Source: Flavobacteriia bacterium
GTDB taxonomy: Bacteria; Bacteroidota; Bacteroidia; Flavobacteriales_D; Crocinitomicaceae
DNA length: 38,952 nt
Direction of reading: 5' to 3'
Assembly: GCA_016178305.1 (NCBI GenBank)
Contig: JACOTM010000018.1
Span: 1-38,952, forward strand
Shown: positions 24,210 to 32,590 of the stretch, piece after piece
How positions within the stretch are numbered: the stretch's first letter is position 1
Layout of the letters: each line of letters begins with the position of its first letter
The notes under the pieces: model-generated
Databases searched by the model: none
Told to the model about the DNA's origin: nothing
Seen by the model: the letters and a program-made list of their open reading frames with translations, nothing else
Position numbers and translations under genes: made by a program

Positions 24210-25286
24210 ATGTACACTATGCTTCATTCGATTAAGCCAGGCGTTGCTACTGGTGATATGGTTCAAGAGATATTTAGATATGCTAAAGAAAAAGGTTTTG
24301 CTTTACCTGCAATAAATGTGACATGTTCAAGCACAATCAATGGTGTTTTAGAAACAGCTGCAAAAGTAAATTCACCTGTGATTATTCAATTTTCAAATGG
24401 GGGAGCACATTACAATGCTGGCAAAGGTTTATCAAATGAAAATGAAAAAGCTGCAATAGCAGGTGCAGTAGCAGGTGCGAAACATATTCATACTTTAGCT
24501 GAAGCTTATGGAGCTGTTGTTATTTTACATACAGATCATTGCGCTAAAAAATTATTGCCTTGGATTGATGGTTTATTGGAAGCAGGAGAAAAATATTTTG
24601 CAGAAACAGGAAAACCTTTATATAGTTCTCACATGATTGATTTATCTGAAGAACCAATTGAGGAAAATATTGAAATTTCTAAAAAATATTTAGAACGTAT
24701 GAGTAAAATCGGTATGACTTTAGAAATAGAATTAGGAATTACAGGAGGAGAAGAAGATGGAGTTGATAATTCAGATGTTGATAGCTCTAAATTATACACT
24801 CAGCCTGAAGAAGTCGCTTATGCTTATGAAGAACTTTCTAAAATAAGTAATCGTTTTACAATTGCAGCTGCTTTTGGAAATGTTCATGGAGTTTATAAAC
24901 CAGGCAATGTGAAATTAACACCAAAAATTTTAAGAAATTCTCAAGAATTTGTTCAAGCAAAATTTAATACTGGAATAAATCCAGTAGATTTTGTTTTTCA
25001 TGGAGGATCTGGATCTACATTAGAAGAAATTAGAGAGGCAATCACTTATGGAGTGATTAAGATGAATTTAGATACAGACTTACAATTTGCATTCACAGAA
25101 GGAGTGAGGGATTATGTTGTGAATAAAATTGATTATTTGAGAACACAAATCGGAAATCCAGATGGAGATGATCAACCGAATAAAAAACATTACGATCCTA
25201 GAAAATGGTTACGTGAAGGCGAATTAACTTTTGTTAAACGTTTAGAACAGGCATTTGAAGATTTGAATAATATTAACACACTTTAA
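24210..25286 (+). CDS. fbaA: fructose-bisphosphate aldolase, class IIA
   Basis: 358 residues aligning end to end by eye with E. coli FbaA. Catalytic Asp109 and zinc ligand His110 fall at the E. coli positions in LHTDHCAKK, with [19 protein letters not shown] at about 170-188, FHGGSGS at about 263-269 (phosphate/zinc region) and [11 protein letters not shown] at about 285-295. It splits fructose 1,6-bisphosphate in glycolysis and works in reverse in gluconeogenesis. The start could be ATG 24210 or 24219; I chose the first. accD follows 38 nt later. Confidence 0.95.
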   Translation: MYTMLHSIKPGVATGDMVQEIFRYAKEKGFALPAINVTCSSTINGVLETAAKVNSPVIIQFSNGGAHYNAGKGLSNENEKAAIAGAVAGAKHIHTLAEAYGAVVILHTDHCAKKLLPWIDGLLEAGEKYFAETGKPLYSSHMIDLSEEPIEENIEISKKYLERMSKIGMTLEIELGITGGEEDGVDNSDVDSSKLYTQPEEVAYAYEELSKISNRFTIAAAFGNVHGVYKPGNVKLTPKILRNSQEFVQAKFNTGINPVDFVFHGGSGSTLEEIREAITYGVIKMNLDTDLQFAFTEGVRDYVVNKIDYLRTQIGNPDGDDQPNKKHYDPRKWLREGELTFVKRLEQAFEDLNNINTL

Positions 25287-25324
25287 TCAGTTTCAAAATG
25301 GTTTTAGAAGTTTCAGAAGAAGAT

Positions 25325-26170
25325 ATGAGTTGGTTTAAAAGAAATAAAGAAGGTATTACAACTTCTACAAAAGAGAAAAAAGAAACACCTGAAGGGTTGT
25401 GGCAAAAATGTTCTAATTGTAAAACGTTATTTACAGTAGAGGATTTAGTTAAGAATAATTGGGTGTGTGATAGATGTTCAAATCACGAGAGAATTGGTTC
25501 TGAGCAATATTTTAAAATATTATTTGATGAAGGAAAATATACAGAGTTAAACGAAAAATTAACCTCAGGTGATCCTTTGAATTTTGAAGATACTAAAAAA
25601 TATATTGACAGAGTTAAAGCAACTCAAAAAGCGACTGGTTTAACAGATGCAATTAGAACAGTTGTTGGAAAGTTAGATGGACACGATTTTGTTGTGGCTG
25701 CGATGGATTTTTCTTTTATTGGAGGTTCATTAGGTTCTGTCATGGGAGAGAAAATTGCAAGAGCAATAGATGAGGCGATCAAAATTAAAGCTCCATTTAT
25801 GATTGTTTCAAAATCAGGAGGGGCACGTATGATGGAAGCTGGTTTTTCATTGATGCAAATGGCTAAAGTTTCAGGGAAATTAGGGCAATTAGCAGAAGCA
25901 AAATTACCCTATATTTCGTTTTTAACAGATCCAACTACAGGTGGAGTTACAGCTTCTTTTGCGATGTTGGGTGATTTGAATATTGCTGAACCAGAAGCAT
26001 TAATAGCATTTGCTGGACCTCGAGTTGTTAGAGAAACGATCGGGAGAGATTTGCCAGATGGTTTTCAAACTTCTGAATTTGTTCTAGAACATGGATTTTT
26101 AGACTATATTGTTGATCGAACTAATTTAAAAGAGACTTTGGGGAAATCATTAAAATTCTTTAGAAAATAA
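25325..26170 (+). CDS. accD: acetyl-CoA carboxylase, carboxyltransferase subunit beta
   Basis: 281 residues from ATG 25325 ([11 protein letters not shown], the family start). An ATG at 25298 adds nine residues with no homology, though it cannot be excluded. A four-cysteine zinc finger lies at about 28-50 (CSNCKTLF then CDRCSNHE). The crotonase-like carboxyltransferase core has [20 protein letters not shown] at about 162-181 and [31 protein letters not shown] at about 203-233. It transfers carboxyl from biotin to acetyl-CoA in fatty acid synthesis. It shares an operon with fbaA; accA is not in the window. birA at 13800-14540 serves the same enzyme. Confidence 0.95.
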   Translation: MSWFKRNKEGITTSTKEKKETPEGLWQKCSNCKTLFTVEDLVKNNWVCDRCSNHERIGSEQYFKILFDEGKYTELNEKLTSGDPLNFEDTKKYIDRVKATQKATGLTDAIRTVVGKLDGHDFVVAAMDFSFIGGSLGSVMGEKIARAIDEAIKIKAPFMIVSKSGGARMMEAGFSLMQMAKVSGKLGQLAEAKLPYISFLTDPTTGGVTASFAMLGDLNIAEPEALIAFAGPRVVRETIGRDLPDGFQTSEFVLEHGFLDYIVDRTNLKETLGKSLKFFRK

Positions 26171-26188
26171 AATAAAAAGATGAATCGA

Positions 26189-26217
26189 TTGGAATATAGA
26201 AATTATAGCTATATTTG
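26189..26217 (+). promoter_or_regulatory. promoter of rpsO-pnp
   Basis: A -33 TTG (26189-26191) and a -7 TATATTTG (26210-26217) with an 18-nt spacer, a good full Bacteroidota promoter. The leader from about 26223 to 26264 is about 42 nt; ribosomal protein S15 in E. coli represses its own translation through such a leader, but I see no obvious pseudoknot here. Confidence 0.62.
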
Positions 26218-26264
26218 CAACGTCGAATAGTCGACTACATAAAAATCATTAAAATAATATTGGA

Positions 26265-26534
26265 ATGTATTTAACTACAGAAGTAAAAAAAGAAATCTTC
26301 GCTAAACACGGAGGAAGTGAAACAAACACAGGTTCAACTGAAGCTCAAATTGCTTTATTTAGCTTTAGAATTAACCATTTAACTGGGCATTTGAAAAATA
26401 ATCGTAAAGATTACGGAACTCAAAGAGCTCTTCAGTTATTAGTTGGTAAACGTAGAAGTTTATTGGATTACTTGAAAAGAAATGATATCGAAAGATACCG
26501 TGCTATTGTTAAAGAATTAGGCTTACGTCGTTAA
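26265..26534 (+). CDS. rpsO: 30S ribosomal protein S15
   Basis: 89 residues, the usual length. Conserved: FAKHGGSETNTGSTEAQIALFSFRINHLTGHLKNNRKDYGTQRALQLLVGKRRSLLDYLKRND is broken here into its parts, HGGSETNTGSTEAQIALF at about 15-32, NHLTGHLKNNRKDYGTQR at about 37-54, and LLVGKRRSLLDYLKR at about 58-72. It binds the 16S rRNA central domain early in assembly. It is placed before pnp as in most bacteria, with a hairpin between them. Confidence 0.97.
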   Translation: MYLTTEVKKEIFAKHGGSETNTGSTEAQIALFSFRINHLTGHLKNNRKDYGTQRALQLLVGKRRSLLDYLKRNDIERYRAIVKELGLRR

Positions 26535-26555
26535 TTAACGCTAGATAGATTTATT

Positions 26556-26597
26556 GAAGAGGGGGCAGTCGAAGTAGTTCGGGTGCCTTTCTTTTTT
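26556..26597 (+). terminator. hairpin between rpsO and pnp
   Basis: GAAGAGGGGGCA-type left arm (from 26556) pairs with TGCCTTTCTTTT (26584-26595); the inner part adds CGAA (26570-26573) with TTCG (26578-26581) around a GTAG loop, and a T run follows. G-U pairs are included. In E. coli this site holds a partial terminator and RNase III processing sites for control of pnp; the same role is inferred here. Confidence 0.6.
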
Positions 26598-26648
26598 ACT
26601 AAGAGAGTTATTTAAGATTAAATAGAAATAAATTGAAATAATACAAAT

Positions 26649-28793
26649 ATGAATATAGGAATCAGAAAATCTATCGTAGTTGATGGTAAAGAGATTTCAG
26701 TTGAGACTGGAAAGTTAGCAAAGCAGGCTGATGGCTCTGTTGTTGTTAGAATGGGAGACACAATGTTATTGGCAACTGTTGTTTCTACACCTGAAGCGAA
26801 AGAGGGAGTAGATTTTTTACCGTTAACGGTAGATTACAGAGAGAAATTCTCTGCAGCAGGAAGAATCCCTGGGGGGTTTTTAAGAAGAGAAGCAAGACCA
26901 TCTGATGGAGAAGTATTAATTATGCGTTTGGTTGATAGAGCTTTACGTCCACTTTTTCCAGATGATTATCATGCAGAAGTACAAGTGATGATTCAATTGT
27001 TGTCATTTGACGGTGTGAATAATCCTGATGTCCTTGCTGGTTTTGCGGCATCTGCAGCTATTGCTGTTTCAAATATTCCGTTCAACGGACCAATGTCTGA
27101 AGTTCGAATAGGGCGAGTTGATGGTAAATTCATAATCAATCCAACGTATGCTGAAATGAAAATTTCAGATATGGATGTTATGATTGCTGGATCAGCGAAA
27201 GATATCGTGATGTTAGAAGGAGAAATGTTAGAAATATCTGAATCAGAAATGGTTGAAGCTATTAAATTAGCACATGAATCAATCAAGCAACAATGTCAAT
27301 TTCAATTAGATCTGGCTGCTGAAATTCCAACGGCAAATCCAAAAAGAGAATATTCTCATGAGGCGCATGATGAAGAATTAAGAGCACGAGTATATGCTTT
27401 TTCTGAAGAGAAATGTAGAGAAGTAGCACGTAAAGGTTTAGCTTCAAAAGCAACTAGAACTGAATTGTTTGATGCTATCAAAACAGAATTAAAAGCTACT
27501 TTTACAGAAGAAGAATTAACTGAAAAAGGAGGGTTGGTTTCTGTTTATTTTAGTGAAATCAAGAAAAAAGCAGTTCGTTATGTCATGTTACATGAAAGAA
27601 AACGCTTGGATGGACGTAAATTTGAAGAAATCAGACCGATTTGGGCTGAAGTTGATTATTTACCAATGGTTCATGGTTCAGCTGTATTTACAAGAGGGGA
27701 AACTCAATCATTAACTACTTTAACTTTAGGTGGTAAAATGGATGAGCAATTATTGGATGGTGCAACATTTAGAGGTACTGAAACTTTTATGTTACATTAT
27801 AACTTTCCTCCATTTTCTACAGGAGAAGCAAAACCGTTAAGAGGTACTTCAAGACGAGAAGTAGGGCATGGAAATTTAGCCTTAAGAGCCTTGAAAAATG
27901 TTTTACCAGATAATAATCCATATACAATTCGTTTAGTTTCTGATATTTTAGAATCAAATGGTTCATCTTCAATGGCAACCGTGTGTGCAGGTACTTTAGC
28001 ATTAATGGATGGTGGTGTTCAAATAAAAGCACCCGTTTCAGGAATTGCAATGGGATTAATTACAGATGAAACAGGAGCATTTTGTGTGCTTTCAGATATT
28101 TTAGGTGATGAAGATCATTTAGGAGATATGGATTTCAAAGTGACAGGTACTTCAAAAGGTATTACTGCTTGTCAAATGGATATTAAAGTAGATGGTTTGT
28201 CGTATGAAGTGTTAACACAAGCTTTAGATCAAGCAAGAGAAGGTCGATTACATATCTTAGGAAAAATTATTGAAACAATTGCAGTGCCTAATAAAGAATT
28301 GAAACCTCAAACGCCAAGAATTGAAATGTTAATCGTACCAAATGATATGATTGGGGCAATTATCGGACCTGGAGGTAAAATCATTCAAGCAATGCAAAAA
28401 GAAACGAATACCGTTATTACAATTGAAGAAATTGAAACAGGTGAAGGTAAAGTGCAAGTTGTTTCTAATAACGGAGATGATATGGCTGAAGCATTGAAAC
28501 GTATAAAATTAATTGCTTTCCCTCCAACTGTTGAAGAAGGAATGGAATACGATGGAAAAGTGAAATCAATTCAAGCTTACGGATGTTTCGTTGAAATTTT
28601 GCCAGGAACAGATGGTTTGATTCATATTTCAGAGTTTGCTTGGGAAAAAACTGAAAAATTAGACGGTTTGGTAAAAGAAGGAGATGTTATTCGTTTTAAA
28701 GTTGTTGGTAAAGATCCAAAAACAAAAAAATGGAAATTATCTCGTAAAGTTTTACTTCCAAGACCAGAGAAAAAAGAAGAAGCACAAGCATAA
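26649..28793 (+). CDS. pnp: polynucleotide phosphorylase
   Basis: 714 residues: two RNase PH domains (about 10-225 and 310-545) with [33 protein letters not shown] at about 56-88 broken by strand turns, [19 protein letters not shown] at about 438-456 and [15 protein letters not shown] (acidic metal-binding residues) at about 484-498. A KH domain has [16 protein letters not shown] at about 573-588, and an S1 domain ([19 protein letters not shown]) at about 636-654. It degrades RNA 3' to 5' by phosphorolysis, in the degradosome. Co-transcribed with rpsO through a partial terminator. Confidence 0.97.
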   Translation: MNIGIRKSIVVDGKEISVETGKLAKQADGSVVVRMGDTMLLATVVSTPEAKEGVDFLPLTVDYREKFSAAGRIPGGFLRREARPSDGEVLIMRLVDRALRPLFPDDYHAEVQVMIQLLSFDGVNNPDVLAGFAASAAIAVSNIPFNGPMSEVRIGRVDGKFIINPTYAEMKISDMDVMIAGSAKDIVMLEGEMLEISESEMVEAIKLAHESIKQQCQFQLDLAAEIPTANPKREYSHEAHDEELRARVYAFSEEKCREVARKGLASKATRTELFDAIKTELKATFTEEELTEKGGLVSVYFSEIKKKAVRYVMLHERKRLDGRKFEEIRPIWAEVDYLPMVHGSAVFTRGETQSLTTLTLGGKMDEQLLDGATFRGTETFMLHYNFPPFSTGEAKPLRGTSRREVGHGNLALRALKNVLPDNNPYTIRLVSDILESNGSSSMATVCAGTLALMDGGVQIKAPVSGIAMGLITDETGAFCVLSDILGDEDHLGDMDFKVTGTSKGITACQMDIKVDGLSYEVLTQALDQAREGRLHILGKIIETIAVPNKELKPQTPRIEMLIVPNDMIGAIIGPGGKIIQAMQKETNTVITIEEIETGEGKVQVVSNNGDDMAEALKRIKLIAFPPTVEEGMEYDGKVKSIQAYGCFVEILPGTDGLIHISEFAWEKTEKLDGLVKEGDVIRFKVVGKDPKTKKWKLSRKVLLPRPEKKEEAQA

Positions 28794-28799
28794 TTTTTT

Positions 28800-28836
28800 A
28801 AAGGGTTGAAAATTAATTTGTTTCCAACCCTTTTTT
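28800..28836 (+). terminator. terminator of pnp
   Basis: AAAGGGTTG (28800-28808) pairs with CAACCCTTT (28825-28833), followed by a T run to 28836. Confidence 0.92.
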
Positions 28837-28864
28837 GATTTAATTTTACATAAAAATAAAAAAA

Positions 28865-29122
28865 ATGGCAAGTAGAAAGTATATTAAAAAAGCCTTAAAC
28901 AATATGGTTTTTGACATCGTTGAAGAATGTTTTACAATTCAGTTGTTTGATGAAACTAAAATTGAAAAAACAAATGTAATTATTAATGAAGCAGCAGATT
29001 TTCAAGATGCAATTTTAGCTCAAATTAGTAAAGCAAAAACAAAACAAGATTTTGCTCCAATTAATTCTAAAATTGAAGAATCAGCATTGGAATTTATTAA
29101 CAAATTAAATAGCTTAAATTAA
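28865..29122 (+). CDS. small unknown protein between terminators
   Basis: 85 residues, MASRKYIKKALNNMVFDIVEECF at the start, with no signal peptide or membrane segment, all-helical in look (NEAADFQDAILAQISKAKTK, KIEESALEFINKLNSLN). No family recognised; similar short proteins exist in related flavobacteria to my memory, without function. It is isolated by terminators at 28800-28836 and 29150-29176, and has no visible -7 element, so its promoter is unresolved. Codon use looks like the neighbours. Confidence 0.7.
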   Translation: MASRKYIKKALNNMVFDIVEECFTIQLFDETKIEKTNVIINEAADFQDAILAQISKAKTKQDFAPINSKIEESALEFINKLNSLN

Positions 29123-29149
29123 TTTTTAAAAATTAACTTAAATAGAAGG

Positions 29150-29176
29150 AAAGCGGATATAAGTCCGCTTTTTTTT
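29150..29176 (+). terminator. terminator of the small unknown gene
   Basis: AAGCGGA (29151-29157) pairs with TCCGCTT (29164-29170), 6-nt loop, then a long T run. Confidence 0.92.
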
Positions 29177-29180
29177 ATGC

Positions 29181-29188
29181 TATTTTTG
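29181..29188 (+). promoter_or_regulatory. -7 element of yaaA
   Basis: TATTTTTG matches TAnnTTTG, 22 nt before the ATG at 29211. Confidence 0.45.
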
Positions 29189-29210
29189 TAATTCAAAAAT
29201 AAATATTAAA

Positions 29211-29975
29211 ATGAAAATTGTAATTTCTCCTGCAAAATCAATAGATTATAAACCTTTGCTTGATAATCCAATGTTATCTTTTCCGTGTTTTTTGAAAGAA
29301 ACGGAAGTCTTGGTTTCTAAATTGAGAAAGATTTCTTCTAAGAATTTAAGTGAAATGATGCATATTTCTACCGACTTAGCGGATTTAAATTACGAACGAT
29401 ATCAAAATTGGGAAATTCCAAATGAAGTAAAACAATCAAATTTTCCATGTATTGCAGGTTTTAATGGTGAAGCCTATAAGGGGTTTGATGCTTGGTCTCT
29501 TTCGCAAGAAGAATTAATAAAAGCACAAGATAAATTAAGAATATTATCGGGATTATATGGCTTATTAAAACCATTAGACCTAATTTATCCATATCGTTTA
29601 GAGATGGGAACAAAATGGCAAATCACAGCCAAAATAAAGAATTTATATCAGTATTGGGGAATAAAGTTAGCTCATCAATTAAATAGAGAAATGTTAAACG
29701 ATGAAGTCTTAGTTAATTTAGCATCAATAGAATATTTTAAAGCAATAGATTTAAAAGTTTTTAGAGGACGAATTATTACTCCTGTTTTTAAAGACTTTAA
29801 GAATGGAGAATTTAAAACAATTATGATGTATGCTAAACATCAAAGAGGAGCAATGGCAAGATTTATCATACAAAATAACATTGCTAATTCAGAAGAATTG
29901 AAGTTATATAATCGGAATGGATATACCTTTGATGTTAATTCTTCAACTGAGAATGATTGGGTGTTTATTCGATAG
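29211..29975 (+). CDS. yaaA: YaaA family peroxide-stress protein
   Basis: 254 residues, the family length (about 250-260). Opens MKIVISPAKSIDY, the family signature; then FNGEAYKGFDAWSLSQEEL at about 84-102, ILSGLYGLLKPLDLIYPYRLEMGTKW at about 110-135, and NLASIEYFKAID at about 169-180. In E. coli YaaA limits free iron and DNA damage under hydrogen peroxide, and it has DNA-binding activity. Single-gene transcript. Confidence 0.93.
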   Translation: MKIVISPAKSIDYKPLLDNPMLSFPCFLKETEVLVSKLRKISSKNLSEMMHISTDLADLNYERYQNWEIPNEVKQSNFPCIAGFNGEAYKGFDAWSLSQEELIKAQDKLRILSGLYGLLKPLDLIYPYRLEMGTKWQITAKIKNLYQYWGIKLAHQLNREMLNDEVLVNLASIEYFKAIDLKVFRGRIITPVFKDFKNGEFKTIMMYAKHQRGAMARFIIQNNIANSEELKLYNRNGYTFDVNSSTENDWVFIR

Positions 29976-29986
29976 TTATTAATTAG

Positions 29987-30024
29987 CAATTGATAGTTGG
30001 CTATTGTAAGTCAACTATCAATTG
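29987..30024. terminator. long hairpin between convergent yaaA and efp
   Basis: CAATTGATAGTTG (29987-29999) and CAACTATCAATTG (30012-30024) are a perfect 13-bp inverted repeat, extendable by a few inner pairs. There is no immediate T run, only ATTTTATT. It lies between convergent genes, so a bidirectional terminator or transcript-end stabiliser is likely. Confidence 0.6.
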
Positions 30025-30036
30025 ATTTTATTGAGA

Positions 30037-30603
30037 TTATTTTTTCACTCTTTCAACGTAAACACCTGTACGCGTGTCTATTTTTATAACTTCTCCCATA
30101 TCTATAAATAAAGGAACTTTCACTTCAGCTCCTGTTGCAATTGTAGCAGGTTTCATAGAGTTTGTCGCGGTATCTCCTTTTACACCTGGTTCAGTATAAG
30201 TTACTTCTGAGATGATATAAAAAGGTAATTCAACTACTAATGGTAATTCTTCTTCTGCATGAAATAATATATTACAAATCATTCCTTCCAATAAAAAACC
30301 AGGTTTTTCAATCATTTTACCAGGAATGTCAACTTGTTCGAAAGATTCATTATTCATGAAAATAAAGTTTTCCCCTTCTTGGTATAGATATTGATATTCA
30401 CGGTTTTCAATACGAACGATTTCAATTTTATGACCTGCTGAAAATGTATTATCTAATACTTTTCCAGATTCAATTTGACGCATTTTTGTACGAACGAAAG
30501 CTGGTCCTTTTCCTGGTTTTACGTGTTGAAAATCGATAATTTGAAACAATTTATCATTGTGTTTAATACACAATCCGTTTTTTATGTCTGCTGTTGTTGC
30601 CAT
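30037..30603 (-). CDS. efp: elongation factor P
   Basis: 188 residues from ATG 30603; the longer reading to 30627 adds eight residues with no homology. Three beta-barrel domains. The tip loop of domain I reads KPGKGPAFVRTK with Lys32 at the place of the modified Lys34 in E. coli, flanked by a Pro (PGKGP). No modification enzyme (EpmA, EarP, YmfI) is in the window. Ends TGVYVERVKK. It rescues ribosomes stalled at polyprolines. Confidence 0.96.
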   Translation of the reverse strand: MATTADIKNGLCIKHNDKLFQIIDFQHVKPGKGPAFVRTKMRQIESGKVLDNTFSAGHKIEIVRIENREYQYLYQEGENFIFMNNESFEQVDIPGKMIEKPGFLLEGMICNILFHAEEELPLVVELPFYIISEVTYTEPGVKGDTATNSMKPATIATGAEVKVPLFIDMGEVIKIDTRTGVYVERVKK

Positions 30604-30624
30604 GCTATTTTTTAAAAAGTGATG

Positions 30625-30632
30625 CAAAGATA
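30625..30632 (-). promoter_or_regulatory. -7 element of efp
   Basis: On the minus strand TATCTTTG matches TAnnTTTG, 21 nt before the ATG at 30603. Confidence 0.5.
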
Positions 30633-30720
30633 AGGAAAATGAGTAAAAATTTAGTATTTAATAGGAAAAAGAAATTCAATTTGGTGTTTTTTAGTTAAAT
30701 TTATTCTAAAACGAATAAAG

Positions 30721-31017
30721 ATGAAAGAATATTGGGAAACATTGAATACGGTAAAGAGAATTAAATTGATATTATCTTTAATTTCAGTTTTGCTAATCAC
30801 TATTTTTGCATTCCAAAATTGGGAAAAGAGTGAGGTAAGTTTTGTTTTTTTTAGTTTGAAAGTTCCTATTACTTTACTTATTTTAGTTGCAATGATTACA
30901 GGATATTTTATTTCTTCGTTGTATAGTTTTAAAAAAATAAGAGTTAAAGAAAATGAAATTAACGAATTAAAAAAGAAAATTGAAGCTATTTCAAAAGATA
31001 GAGGTGATTTTTTATAA
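30721..31017 (+). CDS. LapA-like (DUF1049) membrane protein
   Basis: 98 residues: two hydrophobic segments (about 17-33, LILSLISVLLITIFAFQN, and about 47-66, VPITLLILVAMITGYFISSL), then a charged coiled-coil tail (KENEINELKKKIEAISKD). The F-x-N after TM1 and the glycine in TM2 fit the LapA/DUF1049 family. E. coli LapA works with LapB in control of LpxC and lipopolysaccharide synthesis; that role is only an inference here. Confidence 0.78.
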   Translation: MKEYWETLNTVKRIKLILSLISVLLITIFAFQNWEKSEVSFVFFSLKVPITLLILVAMITGYFISSLYSFKKIRVKENEINELKKKIEAISKDRGDFL

Positions 31018-31035
31018 AATTTCAAATTATTCAAC

Positions 31036-31063
31036 TTGGTTTAATGAATTAATATTAAATTTG
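31036..31063 (+). promoter_or_regulatory. promoter of the structured RNA
   Basis: A -33 TTG (31036-31038) and a -7 TAAATTTG (31056-31063) with a 17-nt spacer: one of the two best full promoters in the window. It points to an RNA starting at about 31067-31069. Confidence 0.65.
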
Positions 31064-31067
31064 TGAT

Positions 31068-31288
31068 AGAGGTACAGCTACGAAGTTAGCGCAGTGACCT
31101 TATCCCTTTGGGGAGCCCATGCAGATTATCTTGAAGCTAACATTTATGACAATAAAAGGGAGTCTTTTTTAGTCAATGGCGGGCCACAACGAATTTCGTT
31201 AAGTTAATGCTTACAGTGGATTACAAAGATTAAAGGTAACCTCAATCGTGTTTTCTGAGCTTCAGAAAACCCACTGCATGGGTTTTAT
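31068..31288 (+). ncRNA. structured non-coding RNA of unknown family
   Basis: The 312-base gap between the LapA-like gene and the next gene holds no ORF of note but has higher GC and many stems. Promoter at 31036-31063. Helices: GAGGT (31069-31073) with ACCTC (31239-31243); GTTAGC (31085-31090) with GCTAAC (31136-31141); TCCC with GGGA (31103-31114); TGAC/GTCA plus AAAAG/CTTTT (31147-31175); CCAC (31184-31187) with GTGG (31216-31219). The end has a 9-bp hairpin (31250-31258 with 31262-31270) and AACCCA/TGGGTT (31268-31284) before TTTT, an end like a terminator. CCCATGCAG (31116-31124) also pairs with CTGCATGGG (31274-31282). Length (about 220 nt) fits 6S-like RNA or a leader of the downstream lipoprotein; I could not assign it. 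Confidence 0.6.
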
Positions 31289-31329
31289 ACTAATATTAAA
31301 TTTTCAGCGTTATAATGAAAAATTAGATT

Positions 31330-31458
31330 ATGAAATACGCTCTTAAAATTTCAGTTGCAATTATTGTTGTATTAATATTTACTTCTTGTGCAAGTACTAA
31401 ATCTTCTCGAAAATGTAATGGTAGAAAAGGGATTGATACACCAATGGGTAAAATGTAA
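31330..31458 (+). CDS. 42-residue lipoprotein
   Basis: 42 residues: MKYALKISVAIIVVLIFTSC is the signal peptide with lipobox FTSC (Cys20), and the mature part ASTKSSRKCNGRKGIDTPMG then KM is short and basic, with one more Cys. The KC-x-G-K/RKG-x-x-TPMG-x-M end looks like a shared motif of tiny Bacteroidota lipoproteins, from memory. It follows the structured RNA by about 40 nt; the RNA could be its leader. A 75-residue protein gene follows 7 nt later, so they form an operon. Confidence 0.7.
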   Translation: MKYALKISVAIIVVLIFTSCASTKSSRKCNGRKGIDTPMGKM

Positions 31459-31465
31459 AAAAAAC

Positions 31466-31693
31466 ATGAATTATGAATTCCCAATTTATCGAAAATTGAG
31501 CAATGGAAAGGTTTATTATAAAATAAATTCATTGAGAGAATTTGAAGAAAAGCAAAAGATAGGAGTGAGGGTTTATTTATATGTTATAAAAGCAGAACAA
31601 TATCCCGAAATGTTGAAAATTCAAGATATGCTATTATGCTTTGAAGGTATATATTTAGAAAGTACAGATGTTGATTGGGATCATTTTATCTAA
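31466..31693 (+). CDS. 75-residue protein of unknown function
   Basis: 75 residues from ATG 31466 (MNYEFPIYRKLSNGKVYYKI). A longer reading from 31388 would run over the lipoprotein in another frame and is rejected. No signal peptide; beta-alpha look, with IYRKLSNGKVYYKINSLREFEEKQKIGVRVYLY broken by a helix, and YPEMLKIQDMLLCFEGIYLESTDVDW at the end. No family recognised. It follows the lipoprotein by 7 nt and overlaps the convergent OmpA-like gene by 8 nt. Confidence 0.62.
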   Translation: MNYEFPIYRKLSNGKVYYKINSLREFEEKQKIGVRVYLYVIKAEQYPEMLKIQDMLLCFEGIYLESTDVDWDHFI

Positions 31694-32564
31694 CTGAAAA
31701 AATTACATCGACACGCCTATTTCTTCTTCTATCTGCTTCCGTTTTTTCAGGCATTACTACAGGTAAATTATTACTGAATCCCTGTGCTTTTAATCGTTTT
31801 TTGTTCACGCCTCTTTTGACAAGTTCTTTTGCTACAATTTTAGCTCTTTGTTTTGAAAGCTTCATCGCTTTTCCACAACATACGTGACCTCGAATAAATG
31901 CGTAAACATTTGTGTTTGAGTTCATATAGCTGGCTAATTTATCAATTTCATCAAAAGAAGAAGGTGTTAATTTAGCTGCTCCATCAAAAAATGAAATATT
32001 TAGCTCCATTTGAAAAACATCTCCTTTTTCTAATTTTTTATCATATATAGAAGTTGAAGATTCTTCAGTTAAAGTATCAATATCGTAAATAAACTTTTCT
32101 ATTTCAGATTGTATTGTGTCTTTTTCAGGTGTAAAAACTTCTTTTTCAAATGTTTCTGAGGTTGTGTCTTTTACAGTTTCCCGATAAATGACATCAACTC
32201 TTCTCCATTTATCATATTCAGATATTGGATAAAGTAAAAAAGAAGGATAATTTGTTCCTCTAATATTTGCAGTGATAATTGGAGCGTTTGGATTTAAAAA
32301 TGCTTTTATAGTATTTAAGCGATGTTCAGCAATTTGCAAATTAATATCTGTTGAACCATCTTTACTGCTGTATGAATTTAATTCTAGAATAATAATAGGA
32401 GTTTTCTCAATAAACAAATTGAAGGTATCTAAGTCTTTCAAGGATTTGACTGTTGGTTGAGATTCATTAACATTGAAAAAAAAGGAAACAATATACGTTT
32501 CTTGTGCACTAACTAATTGAGCACAAGAGCAGAAAATAATGAGGATTAAGAAAATTCTATACAC
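31686..32564 (-). CDS. OmpA-family envelope protein
   Basis: 292 residues from GTG 32564 (no ATG upstream in the segment). Signal peptide with cleavage after SAQ at about 21. Two OmpA-like modules: a degenerate one at about 26-130 (VSFFFNVNESQP, LELNSYSSKDGSTDINLQIAEHRLNTIKAFL, WRRVDVIY) and a canonical C-terminal one at about 190-292 (ISFFDGAAKLTPSSFDEIDKLASYM, FIRGHVCCGKAMKLSKQRAKIVAKELVKRGV, RRNRRVDVIF). It binds peptidoglycan and links it to the outer membrane. A CC pair replaces a residue in the loop usually reading GHTD. A weak -7 (TACATTTA, 32583-32590) is upstream, after the terminator of the protease operon. Confidence 0.85.
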   Translation of the reverse strand: MYRIFLILIIFCSCAQLVSAQETYIVSFFFNVNESQPTVKSLKDLDTFNLFIEKTPIIILELNSYSSKDGSTDINLQIAEHRLNTIKAFLNPNAPIITANIRGTNYPSFLLYPISEYDKWRRVDVIYRETVKDTTSETFEKEVFTPEKDTIQSEIEKFIYDIDTLTEESSTSIYDKKLEKGDVFQMELNISFFDGAAKLTPSSFDEIDKLASYMNSNTNVYAFIRGHVCCGKAMKLSKQRAKIVAKELVKRGVNKKRLKAQGFSNNLPVVMPEKTEADRRRNRRVDVIFSVR

Positions 32565-32590
32565 TTTCTTTTTTATTATTTCTAAATGTA

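Noticed and set aside
25298-25324. Earlier ATG for accD
   Set aside because: It adds nine residues not found in the family; MSWFKR is the usual start. It cannot be excluded from sequence alone.
27817-28050. Minus-strand ORF inside pnp
   Set aside because: Antisense shadow of a conserved RNase PH domain.
31068-31288. RNase P RNA, tmRNA or SRP RNA at the structured region
   Set aside because: The GGAAAGTCCGGGC and AGGGTGAAA motifs of RNase P, the tRNA-like CCA end and T-loop of tmRNA, and the GGAAGCAGCC core of SRP RNA are all absent.
31388-31465. Longer start for the 75-residue protein
   Set aside because: It overlaps the lipoprotein gene in another frame and the added residues read like a shadow translation.
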